In this document: piece by piece, positions 21,321-31,595 of the stretch | Position numbering within the stretch: the first letter of the stretch is position 1 | Layout of the letters: every line of letters begins with the position of its first letter | Source of the DNA: Adiantum capillus-veneris | Lineage: Eukaryota > Streptophyta > Polypodiopsida > Polypodiales > Pteridaceae | DNA length: 64,000 bases | Assembly (NCBI GenBank): GCA_014529385.2 | Contig: CM043962.1 | Coordinates: 37,103,098 to 37,167,097, forward strand | Direction: 5' to 3' | Notes under the pieces: generated by a model | Told to the model about the DNA's origin: nothing | The model's database searches: none | Seen by the model: only the letters and a program-made list of their open reading frames with translations | Program-made: the position numbers and the translations under genes

Positions 21321-22491
21321 TATCACGTGACACATCCAACCCTATGTGTCCGTGGACAAGCTACAGTACGACAAGGGTTCTGTCAGTCCAGTCAATCTAG
21401 ATTAGTCAGTGTTCTGGCACTTTTTGTGAGTCTGTTCGCAGACAGTGCATGCCCAGGCACTTAGTGTAGATGCATATCCTCTGGTTGCACACAGCATGAT
21501 CATAAGCATTTTCGTCAAAATCCTTCAGGGGAATTTTTCAGTGCATTTAGCCTATTTTCCCTATTTTTGACATTTTTCACTTATTAAAGTGACTTTTGTT
21601 GGAAACTGAGTAGGGCAAATTGGGTAAGATAATATATAAGCAAACCAAGGCTAGCACTATTTGGCAGAAGAGCAAGGAGAACACAAGCCACAGACAGGTT
21701 CCCCCTCTCTCTCAGCAAGACTTTCCCCCTTGGGCGATTTCCTCTCAAGCAAGACCTCCGTCTTCCTGGCGTTTTTCAGCAGAGCTTCATCGCCATAAGA
21801 ACCCCCAGTACCTAGCGTTTTTTTGCCAAGCCTCATCGGCATAGATCACCTAGCCCTAGCGTTTTCAGCAAACCATTATCGCCCACTTCCTTGGCGTTTT
21901 CAGCAGCACCATAGCATCAGCAAATTCAGCGATTAAGCATCAGAATTTCAACGTTTAAAGACCAGCCAAATCAGCGTTTTTGGAGCACTTCAAAGGCCCG
22001 CAAATCTACGTTTTTTAGGGCAGCCAAAGACACAAAGAACCTGCAGCAAAACAGCCTTTTTCCTTGCGTTTTTGGCAGCAGCAGATTTCAGCCATTGGCG
22101 TTTTTGGACAGCAGATAAAGTGCATCAGTTTTCAGTCCTAGAAACGTCTCGTCATCCCTGTCGTCGACATCGACATAGCCTAGACTTGCACCAGTCTCAT
22201 GCATCCACTTTGTATCATTTTGTGCAATCAATAGTAGGCGACCCTCGCCATCGAGAGTGGGGCCTTCGGAGGAGGGTTTTACAACTCTGGTGTGGTATTC
22301 TCTTCTCTCTCTATCTCTTAGTCTCATACACTTTCTCGCGTTGTATCCATTCACTTTGTGTGTCCATTCAACATTGCACTCTCTCATTAAGAATGGAAGG
22401 CTCTCCCTTCCATAAGAAAAAGGAACCTTGAGCACAGTTCAAAACACTCATCTTGAGCAAAGTTCAAACATTCATTCCGCTGCACCTTACA
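21321..22491 (+). repeat. 3' LTR of element F
   Basis: TATCACGTGACAC...CTGCACCTTACA. The other family LTRs begin TGTCACGTGACA (here G to A at the second base) and end CTGCACCTAACA. The start contains the palindrome TCACGTGA, an E-box/G-box type core. It is rich in 'gcgttttcagc' words and has the CTC TCGCCATCGAG-like segment shared with 23,870-23,890. Confidence 0.85.
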
Positions 22492-22496
22492 AAATC

Positions 22497-23215
22497 CCTC
22501 GAGTACTGATCTGCTTCAAAAATCTTGTCCTTGGTGCTTAGAAATGGAGGGACCTTTTTAGAACCTTCGATTACCTCAAATGGCGCCTTCCCCGTCGAAG
22601 AGTGAACTTTGTTATTGTAGGCAAATTCCACCAAAGGCAAGTACTCTCATTGCGTCTTCTGATCCGAAATGTAAGACTTCAATAAACCCAAAACCATTGA
22701 ATTGGCTATCTCACATTGCCCATCTGTCTGCGAGTGGAATGAGGATGAGAATTGCAACCGCGTGCCAGTGTTCTCCCAAATTGCCCTCCAAAACAAGCTC
22801 GTGAATCGGAGATCTCTACCAGAAACTATCGTCTTAGGCATGCCATGTAACCGAAAAATCTGTGCAATGAACGGTCTCGCCAAATGGTCAGGCTTGACCA
22901 TCTTTTTTACTGGAATAAAGTGAGCTTGCTTGCTAAATCTGTCAATGATTGTCCAAATGCCATCGTGCCCACTTTGAGTCTTGGAAAGATCAACAATGAA
23001 ATCCATAGCAATGCTTTCCCAAGGGCGGGAGGGAATGGGTAGAGGCTATAGAAGTCTCAGTGCCTTATGCATGTCAAACTTGACCTTTTGGCATACTAAA
23101 CAACTACAAACAAAGTCATCCGCATCCTTTTTGATGCCTCGGCCAATAGAAGTTTAACGCTCAACACCCTTCCAGGTGGTATCTATGCCGCGGTGGCCCG
23201 TAAAAGGTGTGAGTA
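22497..23215 (-). pseudogene. Integrase fragment of element H
   Basis: Shows MDFIVDLSKTQSGHDGIWTI with the first catalytic Asp region, then SGRDLRFTSLFWRAIW, where A has SDRD, so the second catalytic Asp position reads Gly. DGQCEIANSM follows with Glu kept. The zinc-binding Cys pair and GVERY-like motif lie at 23,050-23,190. The fragment ends at 22,492 in the middle of the post-core region (residues like YSRDL), exactly at the end of the F LTR. Confidence 0.85.
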
Positions 23216-23336
23216 GCGCCCTCCAGAAAAAGCTATGTCAAACTACTAAATGAAGGCAAGGGCTCGATGGGCATCTATAAACCCTACAAAGGTATCAAAT
23301 TTGAATGCTTGTCCACCTTCCTTGAATTCTTTGGTC
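23215..23336 (-). pseudogene. gag core fragment of element H, left of the hAT-like insertion
   Basis: The reversed frame reads EFKEGGQAFKFDTF, matching REFKEGGHSIKFDTF in elements A and B. It is fused on the left to the integrase fragment by a deletion of all enzyme domains between. The gag sequence continues to the right of the insertion at 31,895. Confidence 0.78.
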
Positions 23337-23645
23337 CAATGTTACCGCGGAACGCGTTCCCTAGGCCATGGAAGGCCGGAACGCTGTTCCCTCCCCCCTT
23401 GCCAGACCGGAACGTCCCGGAACTGATACCGAAACGGCCAGCTCTCAAAAATAGGGAGAAATGGGCAATTTTTTGCAAATTTGTAGTGAACATTAGGAGT
23501 TTTTTAAAGTGTGCAAGGACTCAAAATGCACCCCCTCACACCCATTCCGTTCTCAAGCAAATCCACATGCCCTCAAGGTCTAAGGCTTAAGCCTTAAGCT
23601 CTCTCGACTCTTGAGTCTCAAGCTCTCCCCCTCTCACTCTCTCAA

Positions 23646-24798
23646 TGTTAGGTGCAGTGGAATGATGTTGTATTTTCTCAAGATTAGTGATCTTTATTGC
23701 TCAAGGTTCCTTCTGATTCTTAGGGAAGGAGAGAGCCTTCCGTCTTGTAGAGTACTGTGGTCACGAACAAAGTGAGTGGATTGTAATTTGTGCTTGCAAG
23801 TGAATGAGACTGAGAGAAGGAGAGAGAAGAGATACGACACCCGAGAGGTTGTAAAACCCTCCTCTGAAGGCCCCACTCTCATCGACGAGAGTGGTCTATT
23901 CTTTGATTGCACAAAGGTGTACAATGCGTATGCAATGGACTATGCAACTTGGTCTATGCCGATGACGACGACGGTGACGACGACAACGATGACGATGACG
24001 ACGACGACGACGATGATGGCTGAAATCTGAGATCTTCTGATCGCTGAATTTCGGGACTGTTTTGGTGGCTGAAAATGACTGTTTTGGCTGCGTTTTCTTG
24101 ACTGAAAAATGAGGTTTCTTAGGGCTGAAAACTGATGGTCTTTACGGGCTGAATCTGCTACACTTTAGGTGAATAATGCCGATCTTAATTTGCTGCTGAA
24201 ATCCAAAAACGCCAGGGGCTGAAATTGGTCCTTCTGTCGTCGGAGTTCTGCAAATGCAAAAACGCTAGGCTGATCTGCTGTGTCGTGATGACGCCAGGGC
24301 TGATCTGCTGTGCACAAATCGCCAAGGCTGATCAGATGCAAAAACGCTAGGTCTTCTATGGAGAAAACGTCAGAGTAGTCGCGGGGGTTGATCTTGCTGA
24401 GAAGTTGCCTGTTGAGCAAGGTGCTCCTGCTGCCTCTTCTACCAGATAGTGTGAACTTTGGTTTGCTTATATAGAAACTTAGCAAAATTGCCCTACCTAC
24501 TTTTGTAGGAAAGTCACTTAAAAATAATAAGTGAAAATCCCAATAAATAGGAAAATAGGCTAAATGCACTGGAAAATTCCCCTAACTGATGCTAATGGAT
24601 TCTGATGGGAATTCCGATGATCATGCTGTGTGCAACCGGAGGATATGCATCTATGCTAAGTGACTGGGCATGCACGGTCTACGAATAGACTCACAAAAGT
24701 GTCAGATCACTGCTAATCTAGACTTGACTTGACTGACTCAACCCTGTTGTGGTGTAGCTTGTCCACGGACACATAGGGTTGGGATGTGTCACGTGACA
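23646..24798 (-). repeat. Left LTR of the tandem F-family element
   Basis: 1,153 bp, TGTTAGGTGCAGTGG...CACGTGACA. It has the longest GAC/GAT trinucleotide tract of the three LTRs (23,958-24,018). A sense-strand TATATAAG near 24,470 is a plausible TATA box. Confidence 0.9.
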
Positions 24799-24809
24799 TC
24801 CCCTCCATT

Positions 24810-25979
24810 TTACATTGAGGTACTGGTACCGAACTGTATGGCGTCGAGGGAGATTGCCAACAGCATCCGGAATCCTGGAAGGGACTCTTCGCCTGCCCAC
24901 TCTGATGTGTGGGTCGTGCGGTACTTGAACTTCATAAAGGTCTGCAACACTTGCTTCTTTGGGCCGCGCCGAAAGCGACTCAAAGTCTTCTGAATCTCCT
25001 TTCTTGCTTCAACTTCGTGTAGAGTCCTGCTTCTTTCGTCTTCAAGAATCTCCATGGCTGAAAATTCCTGAAACAATCTCCAACACAAAACCATGAACAT
25101 ACCCATTGCATGTAAAGTGAAAGAAAAAAATCTTGTCTTCTCTAAAGACTGTGTATGCAATGTCGATGAACATAGAGAAGGAGTGACAACCCGTTCATCA
25201 AACACATGCAAACAATGCGGTCGAATCTTTTCTGTTTGATTAAAAACAATCAACTGTGGCAAATCACAATGGAAATGCCCATGCTTGGTGCTCATACAAT
25301 CACGTGCTCGTTCGGAAACTGTGTCATGCCAAGGAAGAGACATGGAATGTGACTTCTTGACGTACAAACTTTTCAACTTTTCATGAACAATCCGCATACA
25401 TTCGTGCTCATCCATGAGAGAAACCTGCTCAACATGCAATATGTTATGCCTAGTAAAAGGGATCACATAACGATGTTGACTAAAATACAGGAAACCTTCG
25501 CGAATGAAACACTCGAACAATGCGTGCGTATCAAGCATGCGAACACATAATACTTCCTGTGAGGGTTCTTTTGACCAAGGCTCCAGAGCGAAGATCGATC
25601 CTTCGTGATCTATCGAATCTTCTTGTGGGGGATCTGTGGACCTCAACTCGAAAGCCAAGATCGATTCTTCGTGATTGATCGAATCTACAACGAGGTTAGC
25701 TTCGCTAGAAAAAGCATCCACTAACACATCATCCTTGTGAACAATCACATCATCTTCATGCAACTCATCATGCTTGTGAGAAATCACATCTTGATCATGC
25801 AAATCATCATGCTTGTCATTGTCATCCAAATCATTATGCAAATCATTGGCATCCAAATCATCATGCTTATCATTGTCATTCAAATCATCATCATGCTTCA
25901 CACAATCATGCAAATCGTGTGTATCATGCTTTGGAGAAGAAGAGACTGAGAGAGTCTCCTTTCCCCAAATCTCTTGCAT
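24810..25979 (-). CDS. Intact 389-codon accessory ORF, left copy
   Basis: Unrecognised protein of an LTR retrotransposon. Residues 15-90 are a His/Asp-rich repeat (KHDDLDANDLHNDLDDNDKH and variants), which could bind metal. An acidic linker follows (SINHEESILAFELR, SIDHEGSIFALEP), then a Cys/His-containing domain (CVRMLDTHALFECFIREGF, MRIVHEKLKSLYVKKSHS, SLPWHDT) with a hydrophobic segment (GMFMVLCWRLF, about residue 290-300). It ends HTSEWAGEESLPGF, eleven bases before the polypurine tract. The frame continues upstream through a single TAG into gag. About 75% identical by eye to element F's ORF and about 99% to the right copy. No reverse transcriptase motif is present. Confidence 0.7.
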   Translation of the reverse strand: MQEIWGKETLSVSSSPKHDTHDLHDCVKHDDDLNDNDKHDDLDANDLHNDLDDNDKHDDLHDQDVISHKHDELHEDDVIVHKDDVLVDAFSSEANLVVDSINHEESILAFELRSTDPPQEDSIDHEGSIFALEPWSKEPSQEVLCVRMLDTHALFECFIREGFLYFSQHRYVIPFTRHNILHVEQVSLMDEHECMRIVHEKLKSLYVKKSHSMSLPWHDTVSERARDCMSTKHGHFHCDLPQLIVFNQTEKIRPHCLHVFDERVVTPSLCSSTLHTQSLEKTRFFSFTLHAMGMFMVLCWRLFQEFSAMEILEDERSRTLHEVEARKEIQKTLSRFRRGPKKQVLQTFMKFKYRTTHTSEWAGEESLPGFRMLLAISLDAIQFGTSTSM

Positions 25980-26420
25980 CTGTGCCTAAACTTGAGAATA
26001 GAGTCGCCAAAACTCTGTGTTTTGTCGGTCGCTCTGTTCTTGTATTGCTTTTCTTTCTGCTTTGTCTTTTGCGTGTCTGCGATCCATTTCTGCTTCTCTT
26101 GCTTTGGCTTCCAAGCATGCTTGCTCTCTCTTACGCGCTATGGCTGCCATTCTTTCTTGGTACTGACGCTTTATGGCTGCCATCTTTTCTTCATGGTCAC
26201 GCTCTATTTCTGCTTTTCGTTTGGCCTCTCTTGCTTAGTCTTCTAACTTCTTGTCAATCATCCTCTTGCCGAAAGCCTCCATAGGAGTTAGTGCAATCGG
26301 TGTCGTAGATGGGGAAGGCGGAGGGTCGGAAAAACCTCCTGGTGGGGAAAATTCTTCTTCGCCTCTCTCATGCTCATCACCTCCAAGCGAAGTATCCATT
26401 CCGCTTCGAGTGATGACCAT
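25980..26420 (-). pseudogene. Shortened gag, left copy, with an in-frame stop
   Basis: Starts MVITRSGMDTSLGGDEHERG at 26,420 and runs through a Pro/Ser segment to LEDK-like sequence, where TAA (about 26,236) interrupts it. A charged coiled coil follows (AREAKRKAEIERDHEE, QYQERMAAIARK) to SQV and then TAG, after which the accessory ORF continues in the same frame. The capsid core and protease present in element F are missing, the coiled coil being fused to the protease-distal linker. Confidence 0.8.
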
Positions 26421-26877
26421 TCTGAAGTTGTGGGTCTTGTGGGTTCTTGTGGTCTTCGGTTCTCAAGTTCACGAGGAACTTGGGTTCTTGAGGGTCTTGG
26501 GTTCTTGGTGTCTTGAGGGTCTTGAGGGTCTTGAGGTTTTTCTTTCGCTTGCAAACCGCGTTGGAGAAGGATCTTCTCTTCACCCGAGTTCTACTCCTTT
26601 CTGCGGACGCACCCCTAAGCGGCCTTGCGCTCACACCAAGGTTGCTTTTTCCCACCGCACGTCGATTGGCCGACCGCTAAGTGCACGGTCCGCTCTCAAT
26701 GAGTGAAAAGAGACACAAGGGGAGGCTGGACAAGCCCTTCTTTCTTGGGATTCCAATCACTCTTCAACAAAACACGATTAGGAATCGCTACACCCAAGTA
26801 AACTTGGGTTCCTGCGATCGCAACAAGCAAAAAAATTCTTGTGGTTCTTCCCTTGAGTAATGCAGAACACTTCCAAA

Positions 26878-26889
26878 GCTCTGATACCA
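26878..26889 (-). other. Primer binding site, left copy of the tandem element
   Basis: Sense strand TGGTATCAGAGC next to the middle LTR, complementary to initiator-Met tRNA. This makes the middle LTR the 5' LTR of the left copy. Confidence 0.92.
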
Positions 26890-26890
26890 A

Positions 26891-28001
26891 TGTTAGGTGC
26901 AGCGGAATGAATGTTGTATTTTCTCAAGATTAGTGATCTTTATTGCTCAAGGTTCCTTCTAATTCTTAGGGAAGGAGAGAGCCTTCCGTCTTGTAGAGTA
27001 CTGTGGTCACGAACAAAGTGAGTGGATTGTGCGTGCAAGTGAATGAGACTGAGAGAAGGAGAGAGAAGAGATACGACACCCGAGAGGTTGTAAAACCCTC
27101 CTCCGAAGGCCCCACTCTCGTCGGCGAGAGTGGTCTATTCTTTGATTGCATATAGATGTACAATGCGTATGCAATGGACTATGCAACTTGGTGTATGCCG
27201 ATGACGACGACGACGACGATGGCTGAAATCTGAGATCTTCTAATCGCTGAATTTCGGGACTGTTTCGGTGGCTGAAAATGACTGCTTTGGCTGCGTTTTC
27301 TTGGCTGAAAAATGAGGTTTCTTAGGGCTGAAAATTGATGGTCTTTACGGGCTGAATCTGCTACACTTTAGGTGAATAATGCCGGTCTTAATTTGCTGCT
27401 GAAATCCAAAAACGCCAGGGGCTGAAATTGGTCCTTCTGTCGTCGGGGTTCTGCAAATGCAAAAACGCTAGGTTGATCTGTTGTGTCGTGATGACGCCGG
27501 GGCTAATCTGCTGTGCACAAATCGCCAAGGCTGATCAGATGCAAAAACGCTAGGTCTTCTGTGGAGAAAACGTCAGAGTAGTCGCAGGGGTTGGTCTTGC
27601 TGAGAAGTTGCCTGTTGAGCAAGGTGCTCCTGCTGCCTCTTCTGCCAGAAAGTGTGAACTTTGGTTTGCTTATATAGAAACTTAGCAAAATTGCCCTACC
27701 TACTTTTGTAGGAAAGTCGCTTAATAATAATAAGTGAAAATCCCAATAAATAGGAAAATAGGCTAAATGCACTGGAAAATTCCCCTAACTGATGCTAATG
27801 GATTCTGATGGGAATTCCGATGATCATGCTGTGTGCAACCGGAGGATATGCATCTTTGCTGAGTGACTGGGCATGCACGGTCTACGAATAGACTCACAAA
27901 AGTGCCAGATCACTGCTAATCTAGACTTGACTTGACTGACTAAACCCTGTTGTGGTGTAGCTTGTCCACGGACACATAGGGTTGGGATGTGTCACGTGAC
28001 A
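26891..28001 (-). repeat. Middle LTR of the tandem F-family element
   Basis: 1,111 bp, TGTTAGGTGCAGCGG...CACGTGACA. It serves as 5' LTR for the left interior and 3' LTR for the right one. Its trinucleotide tract is short (27,198-27,222). It shares features with both neighbours, as expected if it formed by exchange between LTRs. Confidence 0.9.
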
Positions 28002-28012
28002 TCCCCTCCTTT

Positions 28013-29182
28013 TTAAAGTGAGGTACTGGTACCGAACTGTATGGCGTCGAGGGAGATTGCCAACACTATCCGGAATCCTAGAAGAGACTCTTCGCCTGCC
28101 CACTCTGATGTGTGGGTCGTGCGGTACTTGAACTTCATAAAGATCTGCAACACTTGTTTCTTTGGGCCGCGCCGAAAGCGACTCAAAGTCTTCTGAATCT
28201 CCTTTCTTGCTTCAACTTCGTGTAGAGTCCTGCTTCTTTCGACTTCAAGAATCTCCATGGCTGAAAATTCCTGAAACCATCTCCAACACAAAACCATGAA
28301 CATACCCATTGCATGTAAAGTGAAGGAAAAAAATATTGTCTTCTCTAAAGACTGTGTATGCAATGTCGATGAACATAGAGACGGAGTGACAACCCGTTCA
28401 TCAAACACATGCAAACAATGCGGTCGAATCTCCTCTGTTTGATTAAAAACAATCAACTGTGGCAAATCACAATGGAAATGCCCATGCTTGGTGCTCATAC
28501 AATCATGTGCTCGTTCGGAAACTGTGTCATGCCAAGGAAGAGACATGGAATGTGACTTCTTGACATACAAACTTTTCAACTTTTCATGAACAATCCGCAT
28601 ACATTCGTGCTCATCCATGAGAGAAACCTGCTCAACATGCAATATGTTATGCCTAGTAAAAGGGATCACATAACGATGTTGACTAAAATACAGGAAACCT
28701 TCACGAATGAAACACTCGAACAATGCGTGCGTATCAAGCATGCGAACACATAATACTTCTTGTGAGGGTTCTTTTGACCGAGGCTCCAGAGCGAAGATCG
28801 ATCCTTCGTGATCTATCGAATCTTCTTGTGGGGGATCTGTGGACCTCAACTCGAAAGCCAAGATCGATTCTTCGTGATTGATCGAATCTACAACGAGGTT
28901 AGCTTCGCTAGAAAAAGCATCCACTAACACATCATCCTTGTGAACAATCACATCATCTTCATGCAACTCATCATGCTTGTGAGAAATCACATCTTGATCA
29001 TGCAAATCATCATGCTTGTCATTGTCATCCAAATCATTATGCAAATCATTGGCATCCAAATCATCATGCTTATCATTGTCATTCAAATCATCATCATGCT
29101 TCACACAATCATGCAAATCGTGTGTATCATGCTTTGGAGAAGAAGAGACTGAGAGAGTCTCCTTTCCCCAAATCTCTTGCAT
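28013..29182 (-). CDS. Intact 389-codon accessory ORF, right copy
   Basis: Near-identical to the ORF at 24,810-25,979, with a handful of substitutions (for example CLEKTI for SLEKTR, EVERSR for EDERSR, LLGFRIV for LPGFRML). It has the same His/Asp repeats, unknown Cys/His domain and hydrophobic segment. A UAG codon (29,189-29,191) separates it in the same frame from the gag ORF. Both copies having no other stop in about 390 codons is notable beside the heavily broken neighbours, but recent duplication explains most of it. Confidence 0.7.
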   Translation of the reverse strand: MQEIWGKETLSVSSSPKHDTHDLHDCVKHDDDLNDNDKHDDLDANDLHNDLDDNDKHDDLHDQDVISHKHDELHEDDVIVHKDDVLVDAFSSEANLVVDSINHEESILAFELRSTDPPQEDSIDHEGSIFALEPRSKEPSQEVLCVRMLDTHALFECFIREGFLYFSQHRYVIPFTRHNILHVEQVSLMDEHECMRIVHEKLKSLYVKKSHSMSLPWHDTVSERAHDCMSTKHGHFHCDLPQLIVFNQTEEIRPHCLHVFDERVVTPSLCSSTLHTQSLEKTIFFSFTLHAMGMFMVLCWRWFQEFSAMEILEVERSRTLHEVEARKEIQKTLSRFRRGPKKQVLQIFMKFKYRTTHTSEWAGEESLLGFRIVLAISLDAIQFGTSTSL

Positions 29183-29188
29183 ATGTAC

Positions 29189-30142
29189 CTAAACTTGAGA
29201 ATAGAGTCGCCAAAACTCTGTGTTTTGTCGGTCGCTCTGTTCTTGTATTGCTTTTCTTTCTGCTTTGTCTTTTGCGTGTCTGCGATCCATTTCTGCTTCT
29301 CTTGCTTTGGCTTCCAAGCATGCTTGCTCGCTCTTACGCGCTATGGCTGTCATTCTTTCTTGGTACTGACGCTCTATGGCTACCATCGTTTCTTCATGGT
29401 CACGCTCTATTTCTGCTTTTCGTTTGGCCTCTCTTGCTTTGTCTTCTAACTTCTTGTCAATCATCCTCTTGCCGAAAGCCTCCATAGGAGTTAGTGCAAT
29501 CGGTGTCGTAGATGGGGAAGGGGGAGGGTCGGAAAAACCTCCTGGTGGGGAAAATTCTTCTTCGCCTCTCTCATGCTCATCACCTCCAAGCGAAGTATCC
29601 ATTCCGCTTCGAGTGATGACCATTCTGAAGTTGTGGGTTCTTTCTGCTTTGTCTTTTGCGTGTCTGCGATCCATTTCTGCTTCTCTTGCTTTGGCTTCCA
29701 AGCATGCTTGCTCGCTCTTACGCGCTATGGCTGCCATTCTTTCTTGGTACTGACGCTCTATGGCTACCATCGTTTCTTCATGGTCACGCTCTATTTCTGC
29801 TTTTCGTTTGGCCTCTCTTGCTTTGTCTTCTAACTTCTTGTCAATCATCCTCTTGCCGAAAGCCTCCATAGGAGTTAGTACAATCGGTGTCGTAGATGGG
29901 GAAGGGGGAGGGTCGGAAAAACCTCCTGGTGGGGAAAATTCTTCTTCGCCTCTCTCATGCTCATCACCTCCAAGCGAAGTATCCATTCCGCTTCGAGTGA
30001 TGACCATTCTGAAGTTGTGGGTTCTTGTGGGTTCTTGTGGTCTTGGGTTCTTAAGTTCACGAGGAACTTGGGTTCTTGAGGGTCTTGGGTTCTTGGTGTC
30101 TTGAGGGTCTTGAGGTTCTTGAGGTTTTTCTTTCGCTTGCAA
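29189..30142 (-). CDS. Shortened gag, right copy, with a 384-bp in-frame duplication
   Basis: Open for 317 codons. A Pro/Glu/Arg leader (KPQEPQDPQDTKNPRPSRTQ) is followed by two copies of the unit THNFRMVITRSGMDTSLGGD ... RRHAKDKAER, 128 residues each. Each holds the Pro/Ser segment and a charged coiled coil (REAKRKAEIERDHEETM). The repeat period is 384 bp (compare TGACCATTCT at 29,617 and 30,001). Translation could begin at the MQAKEKP start or at either MVITRSG. It ends QNTEFWRLYSQV, then TAG. Gag N-terminal regions oligomerise; what this one does without a capsid core is unknown. Confidence 0.65.
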   Translation of the reverse strand: MQAKEKPQEPQDPQDTKNPRPSRTQVPRELKNPRPQEPTRTHNFRMVITRSGMDTSLGGDEHERGEEEFSPPGGFSDPPPSPSTTPIVLTPMEAFGKRMIDKKLEDKAREAKRKAEIERDHEETMVAIERQYQERMAAIARKSEQACLEAKAREAEMDRRHAKDKAERTHNFRMVITRSGMDTSLGGDEHERGEEEFSPPGGFSDPPPSPSTTPIALTPMEAFGKRMIDKKLEDKAREAKRKAEIERDHEETMVAIERQYQERMTAIARKSEQACLEAKAREAEMDRRHAKDKAERKAIQEQSDRQNTEFWRLYSQV

Positions 30143-30465
30143 ACCGCGTTGGAGAAGGATCTTCTCTTCACCCGAGTTCTACTCCTTTCTGCGGGCGCAC
30201 CCCTAGGCGGCCTTGCGCTCACACCAAGGTTGCTTTTTCCCACCTCACATCGATTGGCCGACCGCTAAGTGCACGGTCCGCTCTTAATGAGTGAAAAGAG
30301 ACACAAGGGGAGGCTGGACAAGCCCTTCTTTCTTGGGATTCCTGTCACTCTTCAACAAAACACGATTAGGAATCGCTACGTCCAAGTAAACTTGGGTTCC
30401 TGCGATCGCAACAAGCAAAAAAATTCTTGTGGTTCTTCCCTTGAGTAATGCAGAACACTTCCAAA

Positions 30466-30477
30466 GCTCTGATACCA
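30466..30477 (-). other. Primer binding site, right copy of the tandem element
   Basis: Sense strand TGGTATCAGAGC one base from the LTR at 30,479. Initiator-Met tRNA type. Confidence 0.92.
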
Positions 30478-30478
30478 A

Positions 30479-31595
30479 TGTTAGGTGCAGCGGAATGAAT
30501 GTTGTATTTTCTCAAGATTAGTGATCTTTATTGCTCAAGGTTCCTTCTGATTCTTAGGGAAGGAGAGAGCCTTCCGTCTTGTAGAGTACTGTGGTCACGA
30601 ACAAAGTGAGTGGATTGTGCATGCAAGTGAATGAGACTGAGAGAAGGAGAGAGAAGAGATACGACACCCGAGAGGTTGTAAAACCCTCCTCCGAAGGCCC
30701 CACTCTCGTCGGCGAGAGTGGTCTATTCTTTGATTGCACAAAGGTGTACAATGCATATGCAATGGACTATGCAACTTGGTCTATGCCGACGACGAGGACG
30801 GTGACGACGACGATGGCTGAAATCTGAGATCTTCTAATCGCTGAATTTCGGGACTGTTTCGGTGGCTGAAAATGACTGTTTTGGCTTCGTTTTCTTGGCT
30901 GAAAAATGAGGTTTCTTAGGGCTGAAAAATGAGGGTCTTTACGGGCTGAATCTGCTACACTTTAGGTGAATAATGCCGGTCTTAATTTGCTGCTGAAATC
31001 CAAAAGCGCCAGGGGCTGAAATTGGTCCTTTTGTCGTCAGGGTTCTGCAAATGCAAAAACACTAGGCTGATCTGTTGTGTCGTGATGACGCTGGGGCTGA
31101 TCTGCTGTGCACAAATCGCCAAGGCTGATATGATGCAAAAACGCTAGGTCTTCTGTGGAGAAAACGTCAGAGTAGTCGCGGGGGTTGGTCTTGCTGAGAA
31201 GTTGCCTGTTGAGCAAGGTGCTCCTGCTGCCTCTTCTGCCAGAAAGTGTGAACTTTGGTTTGCTTATATAGAAACTTAGCAAAATTGCCCTACCTACTTT
31301 TGTAGGAAAGTCACTTAAAAATAATAAGTGAAAATCCCAATAAATAGGAAAATAGGCTAAATGCACTGGAAAATTCCCCTAACTGATGCTAATGGATTCT
31401 GATGGGAATTCCGATGATCATGCTGTGTGCAACCAGAGGATATGCATCTATGCTAAGGGACTGGGCATGCACGGTCTACGAATAGACTCACAAAAGTGCC
31501 AGATCACTGCTAATCTAGACTTGACTTGACTGACTAAACCCTGCTGTGGTGTAGCTTGTCCACGGACACATAGGGTTGGGATGTGTCACGTGACA
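30479..31595 (-). repeat. Right LTR of the tandem F-family element
   Basis: 1,117 bp, TGTTAGGTGCAGCGG...CACGTGACA, followed by the CTCAA duplication. It is the outer 5' LTR. Its trinucleotide tract at 30,787-30,813 differs in length from the other two LTRs. Confidence 0.9.

Larger units (their letters stand above)
18351..22491 (+). mobile_element. Non-autonomous gag-protease element F, 5' LTR missing
   Basis: Plus-strand element of the family found twice more at 23,646-31,595. It has a gag gene, a protease, a His/Asp-rich ORF, a polypurine tract (21,308-21,320) and a 3' LTR (21,321-22,491). There is no sequence for reverse transcriptase, RNase H or integrase, so it would depend on another element's enzymes. 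The 5' LTR and about 470 bp of leader (present in the other copies) are absent; LTR D abuts at 18,350. Confidence 0.8.
23646..31595 (-). mobile_element. Tandem F-family element: LTR-interior-LTR-interior-LTR
   Basis: Three LTRs (23,646-24,798; 26,891-28,001; 30,479-31,595) and two interiors lie in the same minus orientation. One 5-bp duplication, CTCAA, flanks the entire block (23,641-23,645 and 31,596-31,600). There is none around the middle LTR, so this is one insertion later expanded by unequal exchange, or inserted as a tandem. Each interior has a primer site, a shortened gag and a 389-codon accessory ORF. Gag core, protease and all pol enzymes are absent. Confidence 0.9.

Noticed and set aside
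26251-30104. Plus-strand ORFs opposite the F-family gag (hydrophobic Leu/Phe-rich)
   Set aside because: Antisense reflections of a charged coiled-coil gene; no independent evidence.
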